A stretch of 64,000 bases of DNA from Streptomyces sp. CB02058 (GTDB lineage: Bacteria; Actinomycetota; Actinomycetes; Streptomycetales; Streptomycetaceae), in NCBI RefSeq assembly GCF_001905505.1, contig NZ_LIPG01000007.1, forward strand, positions 62,001-126,000, given 5' to 3'. Position numbers and translations under genes: made by a program. Under the pieces are notes generated by a model, which was not told the origin of the DNA, made no database searches, and was given only the letters and a program-made list of their open reading frames with translations. This document shows, piece by piece, positions 1 to 8,661 of this stretch. How positions within the stretch are numbered: position 1 is the first letter of the stretch; each line of letters begins with the position of its first letter.

Positions 1-81
1 TACCAAGAGGCCAGGAAGAAGAACATCGAGGGCCGCTCCAAGATGAACAAGGAGCAGCTCCTGAAGGCCGTCGACCGCTGA
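1..81 (+). CDS. C-terminal end of a Rho-N/SAP-like helix-loop-helix protein (partial)
   Basis: The 26 codons at the window edge read through to a TGA at 79-81. The tail has the pattern 'GRSKMNKEQLLKAV', typical of the short C-terminal Rho-N or SAP-like helical modules of small Streptomyces proteins, where a GRS/GYSKMNK turn is followed by an amphipathic helix. Such modules bind nucleic acid. The rest of the gene lies outside the window, so length and main domain are unknown. A very strong hairpin follows 16 bases after the stop, so this is the last gene of its transcript. Confidence 0.6.
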   Translation, partial: YQEARKKNIEGRSKMNKEQLLKAVDR

Positions 82-96
82 ACCACCGAGGCATGG

Positions 97-142
97 CGGA
101 AGCTTTGTGCGCGGACCGGACGGCCCGCGCACAAAGCTTCCG
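97..142 (+). terminator. Strong intrinsic hairpin terminator
   Basis: An 18-bp perfect inverted repeat (arms 97-114 and 125-142, loop 115-124) starts 16 bases after the upstream stop codon. There is no U-tract, which is usual for Streptomyces terminators. Small open frames running through it are unlikely to be genes. Confidence 0.8.
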
Positions 143-299
143 GTACGAGGGAGGGACACCACGCCTGGCCGGCGGACGAGGACTGCTGACGCTGTGGTCG
201 TTCGTCTGGTGGTTCGTGCTTCCCCGCCGTGAGCCGCGTGACGACCTGACCTCGCAGCAGGAGCACCTCGACTTCAAGGTGCGGGACATGGAAGCAGCC

Positions 300-575
300 C
301 AAGCGCGAGGTGCTCGCCTTGGAGGCCACACCGCTCGACCTCGACAAAGACGACGGCGGCAAACGCGACTTGGTCGACGGCGCCGCCGTACACGCCGGAG
401 ATGGAGAGGGTGCCGCCCCGGCGCACCACGTCGATGGCGGTGAGGAGGGCGCCGAGGCGGTCGATCCCCGCGCGCTCCATGAGTTTGCGGCCGCCGCGTT
501 CGGAAGAAGCCGGTGGCCCACTGGCCCGCCTTGCCGATCGGCGGGCCGATGGTGTGGGCCTCCATGCCTGTTACT
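300..575 (-). pseudogene. Degraded zinc-dependent alcohol/formaldehyde dehydrogenase fragment
   Basis: On the minus strand, from about 570 down to 300, the translation recalls the C-terminal half of class III-type zinc alcohol dehydrogenases. First comes 'MEAHTIGPPIGKAGQ', then after a frame change 'MERAGIDRLGALLTAIDVVR', followed by a Gly-rich 'RRGGTLSISGVYGG' stretch. Family members carry these three blocks in this order in one frame. Here the frame is broken, the catalytic N-terminal domain is missing and the C-terminus runs into unrelated sequence. I read it as a remnant. The rest of the 82-597 interval holds only the terminator. Confidence 0.65.
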
Positions 576-597
576 GAAGGGTGCCCGCGTCCTGCCT

Positions 598-753
598 TCA
601 GAAGAAGTGCTTGCGTCCACCCACCGCGCGACCGGTCGCACCCAGGATCCACAGGATGGCGCCCACCAGAATGAGAATGCCACCGATCGTCGTCAACAGG
701 CCCATGCCGACAAGCAGGCCGATGATCAGCAGAATCAGTCCAAGAACGATCAT
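598..753 (-). CDS. Small hydrophobic membrane protein (DUF6131-like)
   Basis: A 51-residue protein made almost entirely of two hydrophobic helices (about residues 2-20 and 22-39) joined by a short turn, ending in a basic tail 'RAVGGRKHFF'. The Gly-rich hairpin and basic end match the small Streptomyces proteins grouped as DUF6131, which have no assigned function. The start is an ATG at 753 with an AAGGG-like site just upstream (757-770 region, minus strand). It stands alone between a pseudogene and the sulfatase gene. Confidence 0.65.
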   Translation of the reverse strand: MIVLGLILLIIGLLVGMGLLTTIGGILILVGAILWILGATGRAVGGRKHFF

Positions 754-993
754 CTCAATACCCTTTCGTCAATTCCGACTCAGACGTGTGTGCGCATAGC
801 CTCACAACGACCTAAGTGCCACTTGACCGGAAGATCCCGACCAGCTCCGAATGTCAGGACTTCAGTTCGATAGCCCTTGTGCCCGGCGCCCCCGTGTTCA
901 CACACTCAGTCGAAACTTCGTTCAAGAAGCGGCGCAACTCCCTGCACGACAGCGGGCAGGCCATCGGGCTTCCTGCAGCCGGTCGTCCGGCGG

Positions 994-2424
994 TCACGTG
1001 CCCGGTGGAAGTTCGAACGCGGTGGTGAGTGATCCAGGGGTCACCGGCGTTCGCTGGCCGGAGCCCGAGACCGGAAGGCGCGCTCCGTCCATCGCCGGGT
1101 CGACGTAGGTCGCGAACCACTCGTCCAGACGACCGGCCAGTTCCGCCCGGACGGCAGCTTGGTGCGGGTTGCCGGACAGATTGTGTTCCTCTCCCGGATC
1201 GGTCGTCAGGTCGTAGAGCTCGTGGGGTCCGTGCGGGTATCTGTGCACGTACTTCCAGTCCCGGGTGCGGATCATCCGGACCGGGCCGTACTCGTCGTAG
1301 ACGACCACACGGTCCCTGCCCGAGGTGTCGGCAGAGCCGGTGCCGTCGAGCAGGTCGGTGAAGGACCGCCCGGGCAGGCCCGGGTCGTGGGTGTGGTCGA
1401 GACCGAGGTACTCCACGAGCGTGGGAAGCACGTCGTACTGGGACAGGAGTGCGTCGCTGTGCGCTCCGGCGGGGATGCGACCGGGCTGTGCCATGAGGTA
1501 GGGCACCATGACCGAGCTGTCGTACATGTTCTGCGGAAAGGTGCCGTTGCCCTTGCCCCAGATGCCGTGATGACCGGCGTTGAATCCGTTGTCGCTGGTG
1601 AAGACGACCAGGGTGGATGCGGTGAGACCGAGGGTGTCGAGCCGGTCCAAGACCCGGCCGATGGCGGCGTCCATGGCGGTGGTCGCCGCGAAGTAGCCGA
1701 TGAGGGCCTGGCGCGTGTCGGGTTCCCCGCCCACCGGGGCACCGTGCTCGTCCAGTGGCTGCCAGGGGTGCGGCGGGCTTTGCGGGCACGTTTCGAAGGC
1801 GCAGTCCTCGTACATCTCCACGTACGCGCGGGGATGCTGGTCCTTCCACGGCTTGTGCGGTGCGGTGAAGTGCAGGGAGAGGTGGAACGGCTCGGGACGC
1901 TCGGACTCCCCGACGAGGAACCGCTCGGCGTCCTCGGCGAGTGCGTCGGTGAGGTAGCGGGGTTCCTCGGTACGTGTGGCGTCGCGGTACATCGGCGCGC
2001 CGTGGTAGGGGCCACCGCCGCTCTCGTGGGCGTACCAGTGCACGAAGCCCTTGCGAGGCACGTCGTTCGCGCCCAGGTGCCACTTCCCACTGAGGCCGAG
2101 CCGGTAGCCGGCTTCGGCAAGCAGATCGGTGAACAGGGTCTGACCGGCGAGGAAGTCGACACCCGTGCGGCCCGCGTGGTGGTACGACAGCCAGTCGTGC
2201 ACGCCGTGCTGGGAGGGCAGCCTGCCGGTGAACAGGGAAGCACGGGCCGGCGAGCACACGGGCGAGGTACAGAAGAAACGGCTGAAGCGCACGCCACGTG
2301 CCGCGAGAGAGTCCAGCCGTGGCGTGTGGATCTCGGTATTGCCCGCACAGCCCATGGCCCAGGGGCCTTGGTCGTCGGACAGGATCAGCAACACATTGGG
2401 ACGGGCGGGGTCACGACTGGCCAT
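994..2424 (-). CDS. Formylglycine-dependent sulfatase (cytoplasmic)
   Basis: A 476-residue type I sulfatase. The N-terminal metal-binding 'LILSDDQ' (Asp17, Asp18) and the maturation signature 'CSPARAS' (Cys57, Arg61) are present, so Cys57 is expected to be converted to formylglycine by a separate generating enzyme. No signal peptide is visible, so it should act in the cytoplasm, removing sulfate esters from imported saccharides rather than from the polymer. It is transcribed divergently from the ABC importer operon, with a long inverted repeat between them. With the PL8 lyase at the end of the locus, the likely substrates are sulfated glycosaminoglycan disaccharides; that substrate is inferred. 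Confidence 0.85.
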   Translation of the reverse strand: MASRDPARPNVLLILSDDQGPWAMGCAGNTEIHTPRLDSLAARGVRFSRFFCTSPVCSPARASLFTGRLPSQHGVHDWLSYHHAGRTGVDFLAGQTLFTDLLAEAGYRLGLSGKWHLGANDVPRKGFVHWYAHESGGGPYHGAPMYRDATRTEEPRYLTDALAEDAERFLVGESERPEPFHLSLHFTAPHKPWKDQHPRAYVEMYEDCAFETCPQSPPHPWQPLDEHGAPVGGEPDTRQALIGYFAATTAMDAAIGRVLDRLDTLGLTASTLVVFTSDNGFNAGHHGIWGKGNGTFPQNMYDSSVMVPYLMAQPGRIPAGAHSDALLSQYDVLPTLVEYLGLDHTHDPGLPGRSFTDLLDGTGSADTSGRDRVVVYDEYGPVRMIRTRDWKYVHRYPHGPHELYDLTTDPGEEHNLSGNPHQAAVRAELAGRLDEWFATYVDPAMDGARLPVSGSGQRTPVTPGSLTTAFELPPGT

Positions 2425-2622
2425 GGGTCTCCCGGACCTGTGCGGCGGACACGCATGCAGGTGAGCAAGGGGGCGGGCACAGGTCCCGGCGGTGGATGTC
2501 GGCCATCATGTGCCTCGGCGTCTCGGCAGGTCAACAGCCTTTAACACATGAATCCCCTATGACATCCACAGTGAACGGGCGGCAACATCTCCGAAACAGC
2601 CGAGACACGCGCCAATTCATAC

Positions 2623-2666
2623 GACATTCATTGCCTTTAGCAGCCGTTGACTGGCCAATGAATGTC
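2623..2666. promoter_or_regulatory. 11-bp inverted repeat, candidate operator for the saccharide locus
   Basis: GACATTCATTG (2623-2633) and CAATGAATGTC (2656-2666) form perfect 11-bp arms with a 22-bp spacer in the 300-bp divergent region between the sulfatase and the ABC operon. The site is AT-rich against a GC-rich background. It lies about 60 bp upstream of the importer start and is the best candidate binding site for the GntR-LacI regulator encoded at 6006. Confidence 0.5.
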
Positions 2667-2724
2667 TAGAAATCATTTGGCCACCCCCTTCCGGTGCCCA
2701 GCAGTGACCTTCGAGGAGTGCGCC

Positions 2725-4080
2725 ATGTCCCGTGCCCAGCAGCCGTCAGAGGCTGGTGGATTCAGCCGTCCACTCTCCCGCCGTACGATTCTGGCCACAG
2801 CCCTGGTTGCGACGGCCGGCCTGACGGCCACCGCCTGCGGAGCCGGTTCCACATCCGGCGGGGGCGGCAGCGACTCCTTCACCTACTGGTCGATGTGGAA
2901 GCAGAACGAGCCGCAGGCGAGAGTGCTCCAGGCCGCGATCAAGGAGTTCACCGCGGACACCGGCATCGAGGTCAGTGTGCAGTGGAAGGGGCGCCAGGTC
3001 GTCCAGCAGCTGGCCCCCACCCTGAACACCGCGAACGTCCCCGCCGACCTCGTCGACTCCGCGGACCGCTTCGCCTACGCCCAGCTCCACGCCGTCGGCC
3101 AGGCCCTCGACCTCACGCCGCTCCTGGACGCCGCGGTCCCCGGGGAGAGTGGCAACACGGTCGGTTCCGTCGTCCCCGCCAAGTACCGCGACTTGACATC
3201 AACGGACGGCGCACTGTGGCAGATGCCGTACGAGGTGATCACCTCGCAGATCTGGTACGACGGCAAGACACTGCCCGAGCTGGCCGACAAGCCACCGGCC
3301 ACCTGGGACGAGTTCACCGACCTGCTCGCCTCGCGCAGGAAGGACCGTGGTGACGGGCCGATCGCCCTGGACGCCGACATCGCCGACTACACGGCCCTGT
3401 GGACATACCACGCCGTACTGCGCGGACTGGGACCCGGCGCCTTCGGCAAGGCGGCTCAGGACAAGACCGGAGCCCTGCTGAAGGCGGACGGGTTCGTCGA
3501 CGCGCTCAGCCATGTCGAGAAGCTGGTCACCGCCGGCGACTTCGCCTCCGGCTACGACGGCTCCAAGTGGCCCGCCCTGCAGCAGAAGTGGGCCAAGGGC
3601 AAGTCCGACTTCCTGCTGCTCGGCAGCTTCGCGCCCAGCGAGACCGGCCCGTTCGCGCCGACCGGCTTCACCTACCGTTCCATGCCCTTCCCGGCCTTCA
3701 CCGAGGGAGGCGACACCTCCCAGGACATCTCCCTCATCGGGTTCTCCATACCGAAGAAGGCAAGGAACAGCGAAGCCGCGCAGCAGTTCATCGCCTACTT
3801 CATGGCGAAGAAGCACCTCGGGAAGATCGCCTCGCAGGCGAAGAACATCACCCCCCGGGCCGATGTCCCCGCGCCCGCGGAACTCGCCGACGCGCAGAAG
3901 GCCCTGGTCTCAGGCAGCGTGGTCAAGACCCTGGACGGCGTGAAGGAGACCGCCGCCGACTGGTACACCAAGGTCTTCCAGCCGCTGAACACCAAGTTCA
4001 TCACCGGTCACCTCGACGCGAAGTCCTTCGCCGACCAGCTTGCCGACGACTCCGCCGCCTACTGGAAGACGGCTCCGTGA
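2725..4080 (+). CDS. Sugar ABC transporter substrate-binding lipoprotein
   Basis: A 451-residue family 1-type extracellular solute-binding protein. The N-terminus has a twin-arginine-like segment 'SRPLSRRTILATA' followed by a lipobox-like cysteine (Cys38 in 'ATACGAG'), so it is probably exported and lipid-anchored. The body shows the usual fold cues: 'FTYWSMW' after the linker and Trp-rich mid-regions. The ATG at 2725 is preferred because a GAGGAG ribosome site sits just before it. It is the first gene of the importer operon and its stop overlaps the next start. The likely role is capture of oligosaccharides released by the PL8 lyase; the exact ligand cannot be read from the sequence. Confidence 0.88.
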   Translation: MSRAQQPSEAGGFSRPLSRRTILATALVATAGLTATACGAGSTSGGGGSDSFTYWSMWKQNEPQARVLQAAIKEFTADTGIEVSVQWKGRQVVQQLAPTLNTANVPADLVDSADRFAYAQLHAVGQALDLTPLLDAAVPGESGNTVGSVVPAKYRDLTSTDGALWQMPYEVITSQIWYDGKTLPELADKPPATWDEFTDLLASRRKDRGDGPIALDADIADYTALWTYHAVLRGLGPGAFGKAAQDKTGALLKADGFVDALSHVEKLVTAGDFASGYDGSKWPALQQKWAKGKSDFLLLGSFAPSETGPFAPTGFTYRSMPFPAFTEGGDTSQDISLIGFSIPKKARNSEAAQQFIAYFMAKKHLGKIASQAKNITPRADVPAPAELADAQKALVSGSVVKTLDGVKETAADWYTKVFQPLNTKFITGHLDAKSFADQLADDSAAYWKTAP

Positions 4081-5051
4081 CCGCCACCGGCCTGGTCCGC
4101 CCCGACACCGCCGAGCAGTCCCGCACCCGGAGGAGGCCGAGCACGGAACACGCGGGCGCACAGACCAGCCCGCTCGCCGCCCGACGGCGCAAGCTCTTCT
4201 GGCCGCTTCTGCTGCCCGCGGTCCTGGTGTACGTCGTCTTCTTCGCCGGCCCGTCCCTGTTCACGCTCTGGCTGAGCCTGAACGAGTGGGCGGGGGCCGG
4301 TCCCATGAGCTTCGTCGGGCTGGACAACTACCGCCGGCTGCTCCAGGACCCGACCTTCCAGCACGCCTTCGCCAACACTCTCTGGATCATTCTCGGTGTC
4401 GGTGCGCTGACCTTCCTCGTCTCCTTCGGGCTGACGATGGTGCTGCGCGAGATGGCGGGCCGCAAGGCCGCCCGGTCGATCCTGTTCTTCCCCAACATCG
4501 TGCCCAGCGTCGTCCTGTCCATCCTGTGGGGCTTCCTCTTCCAGCACGACGGACTCGTGGACGCCCTGGCCCGGGCGCTCGGAATGGAGCCCGCCAACTG
4601 GCTCAGCCAGGACAACCTCTTCAAGGTCATCATGATCGGCCTGGTGTGGACCTCCACCGGCTTCTACACCACCATCCTCATGGCTGCCGTCGACCAGATC
4701 CCTCCCGAGCTCTACGAGGACTGCGAACTCGCCGGAGCCAACGCCCTGCAGAAGTTCCGCAATGTGACGCTGCCCTTGATGTGGGAGGTCGTCGGTGTCT
4801 GCGCGGTGCTGTGGACCATCTCGGCCGTGAAGATCTTCGAGTTCATCTACGCCTTCGCCGGCGCGGCCGGGCAGATGCCGGACACCGGGGTGTGGAACAC
4901 GGCCGTCTACACCTACGGAGAGGCGTTCGCCTCCGGCGGCATCCCACGCTACGGCGCGGCGTCCGCCAGCGCCGTGGTGATGCTGGCCCTGGTCTGTCTC
5001 CTCGTCGTCCTCATCCGCCGGATCATGCGCCGCGACACGGTTCAGTACTGA
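4077..5051 (+). CDS. Sugar ABC transporter permease, MalF-type
   Basis: A 324-residue inner-membrane permease with six predicted hydrophobic segments, the first at about residues 37-60. The cytoplasmic EAA loop reads 'EDCELAGANALQKF' followed by 'VTLPL', the docking site for the ATPase. The GTG start overlaps the TGA of the binding-protein gene (GTGA), which indicates translational coupling. The open frame extends far upstream, but that part only shadows the previous gene. No ATPase gene is in the locus. Streptomyces importers of this class usually share the MsiK ATPase encoded elsewhere. Confidence 0.9.
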   Translation: MTATGLVRPDTAEQSRTRRRPSTEHAGAQTSPLAARRRKLFWPLLLPAVLVYVVFFAGPSLFTLWLSLNEWAGAGPMSFVGLDNYRRLLQDPTFQHAFANTLWIILGVGALTFLVSFGLTMVLREMAGRKAARSILFFPNIVPSVVLSILWGFLFQHDGLVDALARALGMEPANWLSQDNLFKVIMIGLVWTSTGFYTTILMAAVDQIPPELYEDCELAGANALQKFRNVTLPLMWEVVGVCAVLWTISAVKIFEFIYAFAGAAGQMPDTGVWNTAVYTYGEAFASGGIPRYGAASASAVVMLALVCLLVVLIRRIMRRDTVQY

Positions 5052-5091
5052 TTCCCGGCTCCCCGCCCGCTCCCGGAGGTCTCCTTCCACC

Positions 5092-5973
5092 ATGGCTGTC
5101 GCCAATCCCGGCCGGTCACCCGGCCCTCTCACCCGTCGGCTCCGCCGGCTCACGGTCACCAAGGCCGCGGGTGTGCCCGTGGTCTGGCTGTTCGTCATCT
5201 TCAACGTGTTCACCGGCGTCTGGCTGCTCCTGTCATCGGTCAAGAGCGCCGACGAGATCTTCAGCAGTCCGTGGCAGGTGCCGGAGAGCCTGCGGTGGGG
5301 GAACTACGCCCGCGCCTGGAGCGGTGCGCTGTTCGAGCAAGCGGCTCTCAACACCGTGATCGTCGTCGGTGGCACCGCGGTGATCACCGTGCTGCTGGCC
5401 GCACCCGCCGCCTACGTGCTCAGCCGTATCACCACGCGCTTCAACGGCGGCTTCACGCTGTTCTTCGCCCTCGGGCTGGGCATCCCGGCTCAAGTGGTGA
5501 TGCTGCCGCTGTTCGTCGTCATGAACCAGCTGCTGCTGGTGGACAGCTTGTTCGGGCTGGTCATCGTCTACGTGGCGACGTCGCTGCCGTTCGCGGTCTT
5601 CTTCCTCACCGGCTTCTTCGCCACCCTTCCGGTGGAACTGGAGGAGGCCGCCGCCCTGGACGGAGCCTCACCACTGCGCACCTTCCGGCAGGTCATGCTG
5701 CCGCTCGCTCGCGGTGGACTGGTGACCGTACTGATTCTCAACATCATCCAGCACTGGGGGGAGACCGTCTTCGCCCTGGTTTTCATTCAGAGCACCGAAC
5801 GCCAGACGCTCTCGCTCGCCCTGCTCGGCCTGTTGCAGCAGATGCAGTACAACGGCGCGGACTGGGGCGGCCTCTTCGCGGGCGTCGCCATCGTCGTACT
5901 GCCCGTACTCGCCTGCTACATATGGCTGGGCCGCCGGATCATCGAAGGTATGACCGTCGGATCGGTCAAGTAA
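5092..5973 (+). CDS. Sugar ABC transporter permease, MalG-type
   Basis: A 293-residue permease partner of the preceding MalF-type protein. It has an N-terminal transmembrane helix after a short basic tail, then five more hydrophobic segments. The EAA loop 'ELEEAAALDGASPLRTF' followed by 'MLPL' is well preserved. A GGAGG site lies 11 bases before the ATG. It forms the importer with the genes at 2725 and 4077, and lies 32 bases before the regulator gene, so all four are probably co-transcribed. Confidence 0.9.
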   Translation: MAVANPGRSPGPLTRRLRRLTVTKAAGVPVVWLFVIFNVFTGVWLLLSSVKSADEIFSSPWQVPESLRWGNYARAWSGALFEQAALNTVIVVGGTAVITVLLAAPAAYVLSRITTRFNGGFTLFFALGLGIPAQVVMLPLFVVMNQLLLVDSLFGLVIVYVATSLPFAVFFLTGFFATLPVELEEAAALDGASPLRTFRQVMLPLARGGLVTVLILNIIQHWGETVFALVFIQSTERQTLSLALLGLLQQMQYNGADWGGLFAGVAIVVLPVLACYIWLGRRIIEGMTVGSVK

Positions 5974-6005
5974 GCCAGTCCGGGCTGCAGGGGAGAAGAA
6001 CGACC

Positions 6006-7124
6006 ATGGAAGACCGTCAGCTGTCCAGCGCACGCGAACTGAAGTTCAGGCAGCTCGCAGCCGACCTGAGGCGGCAGATTCTCCAGGGTGTCTGGGCCGC
6101 GGGCAGCAAGCTGCCCACGGAGAAGGAACTCGCCAGCGGCAGCGGCACCTCGGTCAGTACCGTACGGCGCGCTGTCGACGAGCTGGTCGACGAAGGGCTC
6201 GTCCTGCGCCGACAGGGCTCGGGAACGTTCGTGGCGCCACCGGACTCACCGTGGCCGGGCCGGTCCCTGGTCGGGGTCATCGTTCCCGACAACACGTTCT
6301 ATTACCCGCACGTGGTCCAGGGCATCGAGGAGACGCTCTCCGCCGCCGGAGCCCGACTGCTGCTCGCCTGTTCGGGGTACGACCAGGAGCGCGAGACGAA
6401 GGACCTGCAGGACATGCTGGAGGCAGGCATCGACGGACTGCTCATCGTCCCGACTCTCGAAGGTCCCGAGCCCGCGTTGCGGTACCTGGCCCAGCTCTCC
6501 GAACTCCCGGTGCCGGTGGTGCTCGTCGAGCGGCGCCATGTCTCGTTGGGCGACACCAACGAGTACGTGTGCACGCACCATGAGGCGGGCGCGTACGACG
6601 CAGCTCGCCACCTGCACCGCCTCGGCCACCGCACCATCGGCCTCGTACTGCGCTCACCCAGTCCCACCGCGGGGCCGGTGGCCGATGGTTTCGCCCAGGC
6701 TGCGGAAGAACTCGGCCTTTCCACCACCGGATTCAGCGTGACCCGGCAGGAGTGGAGCCCGGCCGCAGCCGATCGGTGCGTGACCGCGCTGCGCGCGGCC
6801 GGCGCCACCGCCGCCGTGTGCTTCGGCGACCGGCAGGCCGCACTCGTGGCCGGCGCCGCCCGCCGGGCCGGACTGAGCGTGCCCGGGGACCTGGCCCTGG
6901 TCGCGTACGACGACGAGATCGCCGAACTCGCCGACATCCCGCTCACCGCAGTCGCACCACCCAAGCACCAGCTCGGCCGGACCGCCGCCCGGACCCTGCT
7001 GCGCCGGATCGACGATCCCACCGGGCCTCGCCGGAAGATCCTGCTGCGTCCCGCCATCACCGTCCGCCAGTCCTGCGGAGCCCACTCTCCGGCAGGCGAG
7101 ACATCTGAGGAGAACTCTTCGTGA
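6006..7124 (+). CDS. GntR-type DNA-binding / LacI-type sensor hybrid regulator
   Basis: A 372-residue protein. Residues about 10-75 form a GntR winged helix-turn-helix ('LPTEKELASGSGTSVSTVRR' then 'RRQGSGTFV'). Residues about 85-350 form a periplasmic-binding-protein-like sensor of the LacI/GalR type ('LVGVIVPDNTFYYPHVVQGI'). This architecture is the AraR-like class that controls sugar catabolic operons and releases DNA on binding a sugar. The start ATG at 6006 follows a GGGGAG site. The stop overlaps the next start (GTGA). It likely controls this locus through the inverted repeat at 2623-2666. Confidence 0.85.
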   Translation: MEDRQLSSARELKFRQLAADLRRQILQGVWAAGSKLPTEKELASGSGTSVSTVRRAVDELVDEGLVLRRQGSGTFVAPPDSPWPGRSLVGVIVPDNTFYYPHVVQGIEETLSAAGARLLLACSGYDQERETKDLQDMLEAGIDGLLIVPTLEGPEPALRYLAQLSELPVPVVLVERRHVSLGDTNEYVCTHHEAGAYDAARHLHRLGHRTIGLVLRSPSPTAGPVADGFAQAAEELGLSTTGFSVTRQEWSPAAADRCVTALRAAGATAAVCFGDRQAALVAGAARRAGLSVPGDLALVAYDDEIAELADIPLTAVAPPKHQLGRTAARTLLRRIDDPTGPRRKILLRPAITVRQSCGAHSPAGETSEENSS

Positions 7125-8140
7125 CCGACATACGGCTCGGCCTGATCGGCGCAGGCGCGGTCGGCGTACTGCACGCAGAGGCCGCCACTGCCGTGCCCGG
7201 CGTACGCGTCACCGCTGTCTGCGACATCGTGGCGGACACCGCCGAACGCGTCGCCGGTCCCCTCCAGGCGGCCGTCTTCACCGACCACCGCGAGCTGATC
7301 GCCTCCGGCACGGTCGACGCCGTCATCGTCAACACCCCGCACACCCGGCACACCGGCATCGTCATGGACTGCGCCGCCGCAGGTCTCCACATCTTGGTGG
7401 AGAAGCCGATGGCCACGAGCAGCCCGGAGTGCGCCGCGATGGAAGGCGCGTGCGCGGACGCCGGCGTCGTCCTCTTCGTGGGCCACATCCAGCACTTCCT
7501 GCCACCCATGGTCGCCGCCAAGGCAGCTGTCGACGCCGGCGCCGTCGGAGCACCGCTCGCCGTCAACGACTGGCGCAGCACCGACTACCGGTTCGGTACC
7601 CGGCCCGCCTGGTTCTTCGACCCGGCCCTCTCCGGCGGCGGCGTGTTCATCAACATCGGCACCCACTGCGTGGACCGCCTGCTGTGGCTCACCGGCCGCC
7701 GCGTCGTCGCGGTCGAGGCCCGTGCCATGTACCGGGGCGCCACCGGGCTGGAGACCGATGTGCTGGCCCGGCTGGAACTGGAGGACGGGATCGCGGGACA
7801 CCTCACGGTCACCAGCACCCTGCTGCCCGCCCGCGACGAGCTCACCCTGATCGGCGAACGCGGAACCATCCGTGTCCGCCGCGGCACCGGGGCCGCGCTG
7901 TACCCGGACGACGGATCGGGACCGGTCGTTCTGGCCGAGGAGACGGCCGACGACATCCCGAACGCCTTCCGCGACCAGTTGGCGGCCTTCGCCGACGCTG
8001 TGCGCGGGCAGGCATCGCCGGCGGTCCAGGGCGCCTACGGGCGACAGGTCATCGAGGTCGTCGAAAGCGTCTACCGGTCCTGCGGCACCGGAGGCGGACG
8101 GGTCCTTCTCGCGGACCGGGCAGGAGTTCCCGTTGCCTGA
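7121..8140 (+). CDS. Gfo/Idh/MocA-family oxidoreductase
   Basis: A 339-residue NAD(P)-dependent sugar dehydrogenase. The Rossmann motif 'GLIGAGAVGVLHAEAA' is at residues 6-21 and the family 'EKPMA' motif with its conserved Lys follows at about residue 95. The C-terminal alpha/beta substrate domain contains 'GGVFINIGTHCVD', equivalent to the conserved G-x-x-x-D-x-G-x-H region. GTG start, coupled to the regulator gene by a 4-bp overlap. In this context it probably oxidises a sugar or uronate-derived intermediate of the imported saccharide; the substrate is not readable. Confidence 0.85.
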   Translation: MTDIRLGLIGAGAVGVLHAEAATAVPGVRVTAVCDIVADTAERVAGPLQAAVFTDHRELIASGTVDAVIVNTPHTRHTGIVMDCAAAGLHILVEKPMATSSPECAAMEGACADAGVVLFVGHIQHFLPPMVAAKAAVDAGAVGAPLAVNDWRSTDYRFGTRPAWFFDPALSGGGVFINIGTHCVDRLLWLTGRRVVAVEARAMYRGATGLETDVLARLELEDGIAGHLTVTSTLLPARDELTLIGERGTIRVRRGTGAALYPDDGSGPVVLAEETADDIPNAFRDQLAAFADAVRGQASPAVQGAYGRQVIEVVESVYRSCGTGGGRVLLADRAGVPVA

Positions 8141-8630
8141 CCTGCCCGGCGGCCCCCGCTGGGAGACGGCGTTCAGCACGCTCGGCTGCCCCGGGGCCGA
8201 GGCCTCCGAGGTGGCCGAGCCGGCCCGGGCGAGCGGATGCACGGGAGTGGCGCTGCGCTGCGCGCCGCCCGAGGGCTCCTCACCCCCGACTCCACCGCTG
8301 CCGAACGCCCCGGCCTGGTCGCACGGTTGGGCCGGGCCGGCTTGCGCGGCCTGTGGGTGTCTCCTACCTGCGGGCCGCCGACGCCAGCACCGACGACGAG
8401 GAGTGGAAGGAGCAACTGGACGCCTTGGTGCGACTCGCCACCGACATCGGCGCCCTGGGCGTACGCCTGTTCCCGGGAGCGCGTCAGTCCGGGCCGCTCG
8501 CCGTCGGATATCGCGGCTGGCTGCCTGGGGTGGGAGAAGCGCTGGTTCTCTGATGCGCCGGCGCTCCCGGAGGCACTCCGGCACACAGCCGGCGTGCTGG
8601 AGCGGACCGCTCCTCTTCTGCCCCGCACCA
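8133..8630 (+). pseudogene. Frameshifted, truncated sugar-phosphate isomerase/epimerase (TIM barrel)
   Basis: Starting from a TTG that overlaps the previous stop, the translation begins like xylose-isomerase-type TIM-barrel proteins: 'FSTLGCPGAEASEVAE' and 'ASGCTGVALRCAPPEG'. It then continues in a second frame ('LVARLGRAGLRGLWVS'), in a third ('SYLRAADASTDDEEWKEQL', 'IGALGVRLFPGA'), and back in the second ('ALPEALRHTAGVLERTAPLL'). At least three frame changes are needed, and only about 160 of the usual 250-280 residues are represented. Its place in the operon shows it was once part of the catabolic pathway. Confidence 0.7.
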
Positions 8631-8661
8631 TCCCCCTGAACAGCGATCAGAAAGGCACACC

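Noticed and set aside
93..443. A small plus-strand gene starting at 93
   Set aside because: Its first codons lie inside the strong terminator hairpin and its remainder overlaps the alcohol dehydrogenase remnant; composition is Arg-rich.
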